NCBI RefSeq assembly: GCF_004745575.1
Contig: NZ_RPEM01000008.1
Span: 124,329 to 188,328, forward strand
DNA from: Pseudotabrizicola sediminis
GTDB lineage: Bacteria > Pseudomonadota > Alphaproteobacteria > Rhodobacterales > Rhodobacteraceae
Length of the DNA stretch: 64,000 bases
Direction: 5' to 3'
Part shown: positions 53,801 to 62,317 of the stretch, one piece after another
How positions within the stretch are numbered: the first letter of the stretch is position 1
How the letters are laid out: each line of letters starts with the position of its first letter
Made by a program: the position numbers and the translations under genes
Notes under the pieces: generated by a model
The model's input: only the letters and a program-made list of their open reading frames with translations
Databases searched by the model: none
What the model was told of the DNA's origin: nothing

Positions 53801-55222
53801 ATGACCGATCAGCCCTTCCGCCCGTTTGAAACGCATCTGGACGAGGCGGCGGCACTGGCGATCGTGCGCGCGGCCACCATGGGGGCCGATGATGGCGAGC
53901 TGTATCTGGAACGCCGCCGGTCCGAAGCGATTGTGCTGGATGACGGCCGGATCAAGACTGCCTCGTATGACGCGTCGGAAGGTTTCGGCCTGCGCGCGGT
54001 GCGCGGCGAGGTGGCAGGCTATGCCCATGCGACCGAGATCAGCGAAAAAGCCCTGATCCGCGCGTCAGACACCGCGCGGCTGGCGGTGGGCGATGGTGGC
54101 GGCGTGATGGCCGCCGCGCCGCAGGGCACCAATGTAAAGCTTTATGGCGACGCCGACCCGATGGCCGATGCCACATTTGCCATCAAGATCGACATGCTGC
54201 GCGAGATTGATGCCTTCGCCCGCGACCTTGACCCAAGGGTGATTCAGGTCTCGGCCACCGTGTCGGCCTCGTATCAGGAGGTGGAGATCCTTCGCCCCGA
54301 AGGCCTCCGCCTGCGCGACATTCGCCCGATGGCGCGGCTGAACGTGTCGGTGATTGTGGAACAGAACGGTCGGCGCGAACAGGGCGGCATGGGCGGCGGC
54401 GGGCGCCATGGTCTGGCCGCGCTGATGCAACCGGGTCGCTGGCAACCCATGGTGCGCGAGGCGCTGCGGATCGCGTTGGTCAACCTAGAGGCTGTCGCGG
54501 CCCCCGCAGGTGTTATGGACGTGGTCCTTGGCCCCGGCTGGCCCGGCATTTTGCTGCACGAAGCCATCGGCCACGGTCTGGAAGGCGACTTCAACCGCAA
54601 GAAAACCTCTGCCTTTGCCGGGCTGATGGGCCAGCAGATCGCCGCGCGGGGGGTGACTGTGCTGGATGACGGCACCATCCCCGACCGGCGCGGCAGTATT
54701 TCCATTGACGACGAAGGTACAGCCTCGGCCCGCAACGTGTTGATCGAGGATGGGATTCTGGTGGGCTTCATGCAGGACCGCCAGAACGCGCGCCTGATGG
54801 GCGTGGCCCCCACCGGCAATGGTCGCCGCGAAAGCCATGCCCATATCCCGATGCCGCGCATGACCAACACCTACATGCTGGCAGGCCCCGATGACCCGAA
54901 AGACATTCTGGCAGGGCTGAAAGATGGCATCTATGCCGTAGGCTTCGGCGGCGGTCAGGTCGATATCACCAACGGCAAGTTCGTGTTTTCCTGCACCGAA
55001 GCCTACCGGGTGCAGAACGGCGTCGTCGGTGCGCCCGTGAAAGGTGCGACACTGATCGGCGACGGGGCAACCGCGCTGAAACAGATCCGCGCCATTGGCA
55101 ATGATCTGGCGCTTGACCCCGGCATCGGCAATTGCGGCAAGGCGGGGCAATGGGTGCCGGTCGGCGTTGGCCAGCCCACCCTGCTGATCGGTGGGCTGAC
55201 GGTAGGCGGCTCGGCAGCATGA
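53801..55222 (+). CDS. tldD: TldD metalloprotease
   Basis: The 473-aa protein belongs to the TldD/PmbA (U62) family. The zinc site is in LHEAIGHGLEGDFNRKKTSA (HExxxH). Other family features are DDGELYLERRRSEAIVLDDG at the N-terminus and GFGGGQVDITNGKFVFSCTE near the end. With PmbA (TldE) it trims unfolded peptides; pmbA is not in the window. It diverges from ctaC and is followed by a coupled membrane-protein gene. Confidence 0.95.
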   Translation: MTDQPFRPFETHLDEAAALAIVRAATMGADDGELYLERRRSEAIVLDDGRIKTASYDASEGFGLRAVRGEVAGYAHATEISEKALIRASDTARLAVGDGGGVMAAAPQGTNVKLYGDADPMADATFAIKIDMLREIDAFARDLDPRVIQVSATVSASYQEVEILRPEGLRLRDIRPMARLNVSVIVEQNGRREQGGMGGGGRHGLAALMQPGRWQPMVREALRIALVNLEAVAAPAGVMDVVLGPGWPGILLHEAIGHGLEGDFNRKKTSAFAGLMGQQIAARGVTVLDDGTIPDRRGSISIDDEGTASARNVLIEDGILVGFMQDRQNARLMGVAPTGNGRRESHAHIPMPRMTNTYMLAGPDDPKDILAGLKDGIYAVGFGGGQVDITNGKFVFSCTEAYRVQNGVVGAPVKGATLIGDGATALKQIRAIGNDLALDPGIGNCGKAGQWVPVGVGQPTLLIGGLTVGGSAA

Positions 55223-55644
55223 GCCTGATCCGCTCGCCCGAGCAGATGCAGACGCCCTGGCGCGATCTGCTGACGGCAGCGGCGGTGGCGGTGATCCTGC
55301 CTTCGGCTTTTGGCGTGCTGTGCCTTGGGCTGGTCAACCTTGCGCAACCCTTCCTGCCCGCCAGCGCCGGGGTGTCGCTCTGGGTGACCGGCACTGCGCT
55401 GATGCTGTCGCCCTTGCTCAGCCTTGCCGGAATGATCCTGACCCTGCCGGTGGCGTCCTTGCTGATCCGGCTCGGCTGGTTCGGCTGGTTGCCTGCGGCG
55501 GCCACCGGTTTTGTGCTGGGCGGGGTGATCGGTGCGATGATGGATTTTGCGCCCGGCGCCCTGGCCGGGGCCGCAGTCGTCGTGATCCTGCGCGCCACCC
55601 TTGGCCTGCTGCGCCCGATGGGGGTGCCGCAGGCAAGGCTGTAG
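55219..55644 (+). CDS. Unknown four-helix membrane protein coupled to tldD
   Basis: The 141-aa product has four hydrophobic helices (about 15-40, 48-72, 78-100 and 105-130) rich in alanine, leucine and glycine, and a short cytoplasmic start (SLIRSPEQMQTPWRDLL). No family is recognised. Its ATG overlaps the tldD stop (ATGA), suggesting it is made together with the protease. It converges on the deacetylase gene, with a 3-base gap between the stops. Confidence 0.8.
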   Translation: MSLIRSPEQMQTPWRDLLTAAAVAVILPSAFGVLCLGLVNLAQPFLPASAGVSLWVTGTALMLSPLLSLAGMILTLPVASLLIRLGWFGWLPAAATGFVLGGVIGAMMDFAPGALAGAAVVVILRATLGLLRPMGVPQARL

Positions 55645-55647
55645 CGG

Positions 55648-57291
55648 TCAGTTCACTTGCAACATCGCCGAGATCGGGGCCAGCGTAACGGTCGACGCCC
55701 GTCCTTCGATCGCCCATTCCAAGACACCGGCAACCGTTTCAGGCCGCAACGTGCCGATCACGATCACGCGGCCTTCCTGCGCCGCCTTGAATGCCGCCCG
55801 GTCAAGATAGCGGCGGATCACCGGGCTGTCCTCGCCCTCACCATCAATGCGGCGAAAGATCGTCGCGGCGGGAAGACCTTCGCGCCGCGCAACTTGATCG
55901 GCGGCGTTCAGCCCCTGATCAAAGGTCACCAGACCCCGGCCCTGTTCGGCCAGAATGGGCACAACCTGCGCCGCCCGCGGACGATCATTCTGGAAGGCGC
56001 TGCCATCGGCATCAATCACCGCCACCGCTTCGGGCAGGCGGCTGGCCAGCACCTGAAAGCTCTGCTCCAGATCGCCGGGGCCAGCCCCCACGGGAATGCC
56101 GGTGCCCGCCATCACCACTTCCTGCCCGCCCGCCCGCCAGATCGCGGCGCGCGCAGCGGCCCCGTCGGACAGGGGGTCGATCACGATGGACAGCGGCAGA
56201 TCCAGCGCTGCCAGTTCGGTGCGGTTCACACTCTCTTCGCCGTCATCCTGCAACAGAATCGCGAACAGCGGCTTTTGCGTGGCGTTGTCAAAGGGCCGCG
56301 CATAGCGGCGCAGCGGCGTTGCGTCATCCTCGCCCGCCGCGTCCGTCACCGCGACAGGGTCACCAGCAGAGCCCGGCGCAGGATCAACCCCGATGCGCGG
56401 CAACCTTCCGGTGACCACCCCCGCAGCCTGATCACCAAGCTCCGGCGCCGGGATCAGACTGCCCTGCCCTGTAGAAGGCGGTTCTGCAGGCGCGGGTTCC
56501 GGCTGTTCAGGCAATGGCTCTGGCAGAGGCATCGGCTCTGGTGTCGGGTCAACCAGTGTGGCTTTTGTTCCATCTTCAGGCGCGTCATCCGGCAGCGGCA
56601 GCAGCAGTGCCTCTTCATCCGGCGTCAGCGGTGGCGGCGGCGGCAGATCGGCAGGCGCAGGGGCACCCTCGGCTTGCGGCAGGCCGGGCGCGCCGGGTTG
56701 AACGGTCGTCATCGGCGCATGACCGGGGGCGGGAGCATCCGGCAGGGGGTTGACCTGCCCGGCGGTTGCCATCCGCCCGGCGGGAGCCTCACTCGGCGGG
56801 GCCACCGGTGGCTCTGCCGGGGGGGGCACGTCGGCCGGGAGGGCATCTGATTGAGGAGCAGCTGTTTGCGGAACAGCACTCGGCGGAACATTTGCGGGGT
56901 CGGGCATCACCGGCAGCCCGGCCTGTGCTTCGGCAGGGTCACTGCTGGCAGGGGCCTCGGGCGCCATCAGCGGCGCATCGGGTGTGACCGCGTCGGGCAA
57001 ATCTGCCTCAGCCTCTTCCGCAGCAGGCGCAGGCTCCACCGCTTCGGGTTCAACGGGCGCAGCTTCGACCGGCGCGGGGGCGACAGCTTCGGGCGCAGCG
57101 GACTCAGGCGAATCCCCCACCGGCACCGCCAAGGGCACCGCATCGCTTTGCCCCAGATCTGCGCGCTGTACCGGCACCGGCCCTGCGACCTGCGACACCA
57201 CCACCAGACCACCTGCGGCGGCCAGACTGCCCCACAACACTCCTCGAACAAACCCGCGCACTGCCTTGCCCCTTTTTTCGTTGCCGGACAT
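55648..57291 (-). CDS. Divergent polysaccharide deacetylase family protein with long Pro/Ala/Glu linker
   Basis: The 547-aa protein has one membrane helix (about 18-36, GVLWGSLAAAGGLVVVSQVA). About 270 residues of proline, alanine and acidic residues follow (about 40-310), almost certainly disordered. The C-terminal domain (about 330-547) fits the divergent polysaccharide deacetylase (YibQ/DUF610) family: KPLFAILLQDDGEESVNRTE, LPLSIVIDPLSDGAAARAAI, GQEVVMAGTGIPVGAGPGDL, AVIDADGSAFQNDRPRAAQV. The linker would let the domain reach across the periplasm. Whether the domain is catalytic is unknown. Confidence 0.85.
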   Translation of the reverse strand: MSGNEKRGKAVRGFVRGVLWGSLAAAGGLVVVSQVAGPVPVQRADLGQSDAVPLAVPVGDSPESAAPEAVAPAPVEAAPVEPEAVEPAPAAEEAEADLPDAVTPDAPLMAPEAPASSDPAEAQAGLPVMPDPANVPPSAVPQTAAPQSDALPADVPPPAEPPVAPPSEAPAGRMATAGQVNPLPDAPAPGHAPMTTVQPGAPGLPQAEGAPAPADLPPPPPLTPDEEALLLPLPDDAPEDGTKATLVDPTPEPMPLPEPLPEQPEPAPAEPPSTGQGSLIPAPELGDQAAGVVTGRLPRIGVDPAPGSAGDPVAVTDAAGEDDATPLRRYARPFDNATQKPLFAILLQDDGEESVNRTELAALDLPLSIVIDPLSDGAAARAAIWRAGGQEVVMAGTGIPVGAGPGDLEQSFQVLASRLPEAVAVIDADGSAFQNDRPRAAQVVPILAEQGRGLVTFDQGLNAADQVARREGLPAATIFRRIDGEGEDSPVIRRYLDRAAFKAAQEGRVIVIGTLRPETVAGVLEWAIEGRASTVTLAPISAMLQVN

Positions 57292-57428
57292 TGTGCCGAT
57301 CCGGCACAGCTGATCAAGTGCCCATCCAGGCTAGGTGATCAAGCGGTCTTGACGCCCCTGCCCCGGTCTGACCATCTATAGCCCGACCCGCCCCTCGCTT
57401 CATCCCCTATCCGACAGGCCCAAGCAAG

Positions 57429-58016
57429 ATGCTGCTTCTGATCGACAACTACGACAGCTTTACCTACAATCTCGTTCATTATTTTGGCGAGCTTGGGGCG
57501 GATGTCGTTGTAAAACGCAATGACGCGCTGAATGTGCAGGACGTGCTGGCCATGGCCCCGCAGGCCATCATCCTGTCGCCCGGCCCCTGCGATCCGGCAC
57601 AGGCAGGCATCTGCCTGCCGCTGACCACGGCGGCTTATGAGGCGAAAATCCCCCTGCTGGGCGTCTGCCTTGGGCATCAGACGATTGGTGAAGCGTTCGG
57701 TGGCAAGGTCATCCGCTGCCATGAAATCGTCCATGGCAAGATGGGTGCCATGCACCACGAAGGCAAAGGCGTGTTCGCTGGCCTGCCCTCTCCCTTCCTT
57801 GCCACCCGCTACCATTCGCTGATCGTGGAACGGGAAAGCCTGCCCGATTGTCTGGAAGTCACGGCATGGCTGGAGGATGGAACGATCATGGGCCTGCGCC
57901 ACAAAACCCACCTGATTGAAGGCGTGCAGTTCCACCCCGAATCCATCGCCTCGGAACACGGGCATCAACTGCTGCGCAATTTTCTCGATGAGGCCGGCGT
58001 CCGGGTGCCCGCATGA
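57429..58016 (+). CDS. trpG: Anthranilate synthase component II (glutamine amidotransferase)
   Basis: The 195-aa class I amidotransferase supplies ammonia to TrpE. The start [20 protein letters not shown] is diagnostic. The nucleophile Cys is in [20 protein letters not shown] and the His-Glu pair in [15 protein letters not shown]. In many bacteria the same subunit also serves p-aminobenzoate synthesis. First gene of trpG-trpD-trpC-moaC-moeA, with a 4-base overlap into trpD. Confidence 0.95.
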   Translation: MLLLIDNYDSFTYNLVHYFGELGADVVVKRNDALNVQDVLAMAPQAIILSPGPCDPAQAGICLPLTTAAYEAKIPLLGVCLGHQTIGEAFGGKVIRCHEIVHGKMGAMHHEGKGVFAGLPSPFLATRYHSLIVERESLPDCLEVTAWLEDGTIMGLRHKTHLIEGVQFHPESIASEHGHQLLRNFLDEAGVRVPA

Positions 58017-59026
58017 GCGATATCCTGCGCCCGCTGATCGGCCTTGCCGCCGAGCGCCCCCTGACCCGGACCGAGGCCGAAGCTGCCTTCGGCGCGCTGT
58101 TTGAAGGTCAGGGCACCCCGGCGCAGATGGGCGGCTTCCTGATGGCGCTGCGCACGCGGGGCGAAACGGTGGATGAATACGCCGCCGCCGCAACCGTCAT
58201 GCGCGCCAAATGCAACAAGGTCACCGCCCCCGAAGGCGCGATGGACATCGTCGGCACCGGCGGCGATGGCAAGGGCACGCTGAACATCTCGACCGCGACG
58301 GCCTTTGTGGTGGCGGGTGCGGGGGTCGTGGTGGCCAAACATGGCAACCGCAACCTGTCGTCCAAGTCGGGCGCGGCGGATGCGCTGACCGAAATGGGCC
58401 TGAACGTCATGGTCGGCCCGGCGCTGGTGGAAAAATGTCTGGCCGAGGCCGGGATCGGCTTCATGATGGCCCCGATGCACCACCCCGCGATCCGCCATGT
58501 CATGCCGGTCCGGCAGGAACTGGGCACGCGCACCATCTTCAACATCCTCGGGCCGCTGACCAACCCTGCTGGCGTGAAACGCCAGCTTACGGGCGCGTTT
58601 TCTCCGGCTCTGATCCGTCCGATGGCCGAAACCCTGCTGGCGCTTGGCAGCATCAAGGCCTGGCTGGTGCACGGTGGCGACGGCACCGATGAAATCTCCA
58701 TCGCCGCGCCGACGCAGGTGGCGGCGGTGGAGCATGGCGGCATCCGCGAATTCACCCTGCACCCGGAAGATGCGGGCCTGCCCTATCACCCGTTTGAGAC
58801 CATCATGGGCGGCACGCCTGCCGAAAACGCCGTGGCCCTGCGCGCCCTGCTTGATGGCACGCCGGGGGCCTACCGCGATGCGGTGCTCTTGAACGCCGCC
58901 GCCGCTCTGGTCGTGGCCGACAAGGCCACCAGCCTGATCGAAGGGGTCGAGATGGCGCGCGCGTCGATCGATTCCGGCGCGGCCAAAGCCAAGATCACCG
59001 CCCTCGCCCGCCTGACCAACGCCTGA
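58013..59026 (+). CDS. trpD: Anthranilate phosphoribosyltransferase
   Basis: The 337-aa enzyme joins anthranilate to PRPP. Conserved segments: [20 protein letters not shown] (PRPP loop), [20 protein letters not shown], the metal region in [17 protein letters not shown], and [19 protein letters not shown]. Start overlaps trpG (ATGA), so both are translated together. The next gene, trpC, follows after 26 bases. Confidence 0.96.
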   Translation: MSDILRPLIGLAAERPLTRTEAEAAFGALFEGQGTPAQMGGFLMALRTRGETVDEYAAAATVMRAKCNKVTAPEGAMDIVGTGGDGKGTLNISTATAFVVAGAGVVVAKHGNRNLSSKSGAADALTEMGLNVMVGPALVEKCLAEAGIGFMMAPMHHPAIRHVMPVRQELGTRTIFNILGPLTNPAGVKRQLTGAFSPALIRPMAETLLALGSIKAWLVHGGDGTDEISIAAPTQVAAVEHGGIREFTLHPEDAGLPYHPFETIMGGTPAENAVALRALLDGTPGAYRDAVLLNAAAALVVADKATSLIEGVEMARASIDSGAAKAKITALARLTNA

Positions 59027-59052
59027 GTGCCCACAGGGCAAGGAAGACCGCC

Positions 59053-59865
59053 ATGACCACGATCCTCGACCGCATCAAAACCTATAAGCTGGAAGAGATC
59101 GCCACGCGAAAGGCCGCCCGCCCGTTGGCCGAGGTCGAGGCCGCTGCGCGCGCTGCCCCGGCCCCCCGCGGCTTTGCCAAGGCGCTGTCGGTGGCGGCCG
59201 CCACCGGCTATGGCCTGATTGCCGAGATCAAGAAGGCCAGCCCCTCCAAGGGCCTGATCCGCGCCGATTTCGACCCACCGGCGCTGGCAAAGGCCTATGC
59301 CGAAGGCGGTGCCACCTGCCTGTCGGTGTTGACAGACACGCCCTCGTTTCAGGGCGCGGATGAGTTTCTGACGCAGGCCGCGCAGGCCACCGCCCTGCCC
59401 TGCCTGCGCAAGGATTTCATGTACGACCCCTATCAGGTGGCCGAGGCCCGCGCCCTGCAAGCCGATTGCATCCTGCTGATCATGGCCACCCTGTCGGATG
59501 AACAGGCGGCGGAACTGGAGGCGGCGGCCTTCGAATGGGGCATGGACGTGCTGATCGAGGTGCATGACCGGGCCGAGTTGGATCGGGCAACCCTGCTGAA
59601 ATCGCCGCTGATGGGCATCAACAACCGCAGCCTGCATACTTTCGAGGTCACGCTGGACACCACCCGCGATCTGGCCCGCCGCGTGCCCGAAGACCGGCTG
59701 ATCGTGTCGGAATCCGGGCTTTATACTCCTGCCGATCTGGCCGATCTGGCGCAATACGGCGCGCGCTGCTTCCTGATCGGCGAAGCGCTGATGCGGCAGG
59801 ATGATGTGGCGGTCGCCACCCGCGCCATCCTGTCCCGCCCGCTGACCGCCCAAGGTGGCGTATGA
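59053..59865 (+). CDS. trpC: Indole-3-glycerol phosphate synthase
   Basis: The 270-aa (beta/alpha)8 enzyme closes the indole ring. Typical motifs: [60 protein letters not shown] and [20 protein letters not shown]. It is monofunctional, without a fused TrpF. It overlaps moaC by 4 bases, linking tryptophan and molybdopterin genes in one operon. Confidence 0.96.
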   Translation: MTTILDRIKTYKLEEIATRKAARPLAEVEAAARAAPAPRGFAKALSVAAATGYGLIAEIKKASPSKGLIRADFDPPALAKAYAEGGATCLSVLTDTPSFQGADEFLTQAAQATALPCLRKDFMYDPYQVAEARALQADCILLIMATLSDEQAAELEAAAFEWGMDVLIEVHDRAELDRATLLKSPLMGINNRSLHTFEVTLDTTRDLARRVPEDRLIVSESGLYTPADLADLAQYGARCFLIGEALMRQDDVAVATRAILSRPLTAQGGV

Positions 59866-60356
59866 CCGACCCAGCTCGCCTTACGCATTTCGACGCGACA
59901 GGTGCCGCGCATATGGTCGATGTCTCGGACAAGCCGGTCACGGACCGTGTGGCGGTCGCGCGCGGGTCGGTGGTGATGACGACGGAAACCTTGGCGCTGA
60001 TCACTTCCGGGCAGGCAACAAAGGGTGATGTGCTGGGCGTGGCCCGGCTGGCCGGGATCATGGCTGCCAAGAAAACCGCTGATCTGATTCCGCTCTGCCA
60101 CCCCCTGCCGATCACCAAGGTCGCGCTGACGCTGACCCCAGACCCCGCCCTTCCCGGTGTGGTGGTCGAAGCGACCGTGAAGACCGGAGGCCAGACCGGG
60201 GTGGAGATGGAGGCGCTGACCGCCGTATCGGTGGCCTGCCTGACAATTTATGACATGGTGAAAGCGGTCGAAAAATCCATGCGGATCGAAGGGATACATC
60301 TGGTTCTTAAAGATGGTGGCAAATCGGGCCGCTACGTCGCCGGGGATCAGCCATGA
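59862..60356 (+). CDS. moaC: Cyclic pyranopterin monophosphate synthase MoaC
   Basis: The 164-aa enzyme finishes the first stage of molybdenum cofactor synthesis. It is recognised by [58 protein letters not shown] and the end DGGKSGRYV. The ATG overlaps the trpC stop and the stop overlaps moeA, an arrangement widespread in alphaproteobacteria. Confidence 0.96.
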   Translation: MTDPARLTHFDATGAAHMVDVSDKPVTDRVAVARGSVVMTTETLALITSGQATKGDVLGVARLAGIMAAKKTADLIPLCHPLPITKVALTLTPDPALPGVVVEATVKTGGQTGVEMEALTAVSVACLTIYDMVKAVEKSMRIEGIHLVLKDGGKSGRYVAGDQP

Positions 60357-61537
60357 TCTCGGTTGATGAAGCGCTCGCCCACTGCCTTGCGCTGGTCACC
60401 CCCCTTCCGCTTGAACCCGTACCTCTGGCACAATCCTGCGGGCGCTACATGCCGCAGCCCGCCATCGCCACCCGCGACCAGCCGCCCTTTGCCGCCTCCG
60501 CCATGGATGGCTATGCCGTGCAGGGCGACCCCATGGCCGGCGACCGCTTTACCGTGGTGGGCGAAGCGGGGGCGGGCCATGCGTGGCAGGGCACCCTCGG
60601 CCCCTTGCAGGCCGCCCGCATCTTTACCGGCGCACCGCTGCCTGCGGGGGCCACCCGCGTCATCATTCAGGAAGATGTGGCGCGCGACGGTGACCTGATT
60701 ACCATCAAGGACGGGGCCGACGCCGGCCCCCACATCCGCCCCGCCGGGCAGGATTTTCGCGCCGGGGATACGCTGTCTGCGCGCCTGCTGCGCCCGAATG
60801 ATCTGGCCCTTCTGGCCTCGATGAACATCGCCATGGTTCCCGTCAGCCGCCGCCCCGTCGTGGCGATCATCGCCACCGGGGATGAACTGGTGATGCCGGG
60901 CGACACCCCCGGCCCCGACCAGATCATCGCGTCGAATTCTTTTACCCTCAAGGCTTTGGCCGAGGAAGCTGGTGCGGAAGTCCGCCTGCTGCCCATTGCC
61001 CGCGACACCATGGACTCGCTGACATATGTGCTGGGGCTGGCGAGTGATGCCGATATCATCGTCACCACCGGCGGCGCGTCGGTCGGCGATCATGATCTGG
61101 TGGCGCAGGTGGCGGAACGCCTGGGGATGCAGCGCGCGTTCTGGAAAATCGCCATGCGCCCCGGCAAGCCGCTGATGGCGGGCCGTCTGGGCAACGCCGC
61201 CATGCTCGGCCTGCCCGGCAACCCGGTGTCATCTGTGGTCTGCGCGCATCTGTTCCTGCTGCCGATGATCCGCGCGGCTCTGGGCATGCCGCAGGATGCA
61301 ATTGCCCCCCAACCCCGCCCTGCCGTTCTTGCACAAGACACCGGCCCGACCGGCCCGCGCACACATTACATGCGCGCGCGCCTGACGCACACCGACGGCG
61401 TGCCGCAGATTACCCCGTTCGACCGGCAGGACAGCTCGCTTTTGTCGATCCTTTCCTCCGCCGATGCGCTGCTGATCCGCCCCGCAGACGATGGCGCGCG
61501 GCGGGCAGGCGAGACGGTCAGCTATCTGCCACTCTGA
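60353..61537 (+). CDS. moeA: Molybdopterin molybdotransferase MoeA
   Basis: The 394-aa enzyme inserts molybdate into adenylylated molybdopterin. Features: [16 protein letters not shown] in the N-terminal domain, [20 protein letters not shown] and [20 protein letters not shown] in the MoCF domain, and [20 protein letters not shown] near the active site. The C-terminal beta domain covers about 320-394. Last gene of the trpGDC-moaC-moeA string; lexA follows with its own promoter. Confidence 0.96.
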   Translation: MISVDEALAHCLALVTPLPLEPVPLAQSCGRYMPQPAIATRDQPPFAASAMDGYAVQGDPMAGDRFTVVGEAGAGHAWQGTLGPLQAARIFTGAPLPAGATRVIIQEDVARDGDLITIKDGADAGPHIRPAGQDFRAGDTLSARLLRPNDLALLASMNIAMVPVSRRPVVAIIATGDELVMPGDTPGPDQIIASNSFTLKALAEEAGAEVRLLPIARDTMDSLTYVLGLASDADIIVTTGGASVGDHDLVAQVAERLGMQRAFWKIAMRPGKPLMAGRLGNAAMLGLPGNPVSSVVCAHLFLLPMIRAALGMPQDAIAPQPRPAVLAQDTGPTGPRTHYMRARLTHTDGVPQITPFDRQDSSLLSILSSADALLIRPADDGARRAGETVSYLPL

Positions 61538-61566
61538 CAACCCATGATTGCGCAACCCTTTTTTTC

Positions 61567-61595
61567 TTGACACAAACAGGGAACACGGGCAGAAC
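61567..61595 (+). promoter_or_regulatory. lexA promoter with SOS box
   Basis: TTGACA (61567-61572) is a consensus -35. GAAC-ACGGGCA-GAAC (61581-61595) is the reverse complement of GTTC-N7-GTTC, the direct-repeat LexA site of alphaproteobacteria. It spans the spacer and -10 region, so LexA bound there would block its own promoter. Confidence 0.85.
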
Positions 61596-61627
61596 ATAGC
61601 GTTAACGAATACAGATCAGGGTGGGGC

Positions 61628-62317
61628 ATGCTTACGCGCAAACAGCTGGAACTTCTGAATTTCATCAAGCTCCGCATGGATGTTGACGGCGTGCCGCCGT
61701 CTTTTGACGAAATGAAGGATGCCCTGGATCTGCGGTCGAAATCCGGCATCCACCGGCTGATCACCGCGTTGGAAGAACGCGGCTTCATCCGCCGTCTGGC
61801 ACACCGGGCCCGCGCGCTGGAAATCATCAAGATGCCGGATGTCGCGGAAAAACCCGCCTTCACCCCGCGCGTGATCGAAGGCGACAGGCCCGCCGCCCCG
61901 CCACGCGGTGCGATGATGGTCGAGGCGGTTCACGCGATGGAGCTTCCCGTTATGGGTCGCATCGCTGCCGGTGTCCCGATCGAGGCGATTTCCGAAGTGT
62001 CGCATCACATCGCCGTTCCGGGGTCGATGCTTTCGGGACAGGGCAACCACTACGCGCTGGAGGTCAAGGGCGACTCGATGATCGAGGCCGGGATCAACGA
62101 TGGCGACATCGTGGTGATCCGCGAACAATCCACGGCCGAAAATGGCGATATCGTGGTGGCGCTGGTGGATGATGCCGAGGCGACGCTGAAACGCTTTCGC
62201 CGCAAGGGCAACATGATCGCGCTGGAGGCGGCAAACCCCGCCTATGAAACCCGCATGCTGCCTGACCATCAGGTCAAGGTGCAGGGCCGGCTCGTCGGGC
62301 TGATCCGCAGCTACTGA
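61628..62317 (+). CDS. lexA: SOS repressor LexA
   Basis: The 229-aa repressor has an N-terminal winged-helix domain (about 1-65, [37 protein letters not shown]). The C-terminal autoprotease follows, with cleavage site Ala114-Gly115 in MGRIAAGVP, nucleophile Ser150 in [10 protein letters not shown] and general base Lys188 in EATLKRFRR. RecA-stimulated self-cleavage releases the DNA-damage genes. A LexA site lies in its own promoter. The last 7 bases overlap the convergent comEC gene. Confidence 0.96.
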   Translation: MLTRKQLELLNFIKLRMDVDGVPPSFDEMKDALDLRSKSGIHRLITALEERGFIRRLAHRARALEIIKMPDVAEKPAFTPRVIEGDRPAAPPRGAMMVEAVHAMELPVMGRIAAGVPIEAISEVSHHIAVPGSMLSGQGNHYALEVKGDSMIEAGINDGDIVVIREQSTAENGDIVVALVDDAEATLKRFRRKGNMIALEAANPAYETRMLPDHQVKVQGRLVGLIRSY

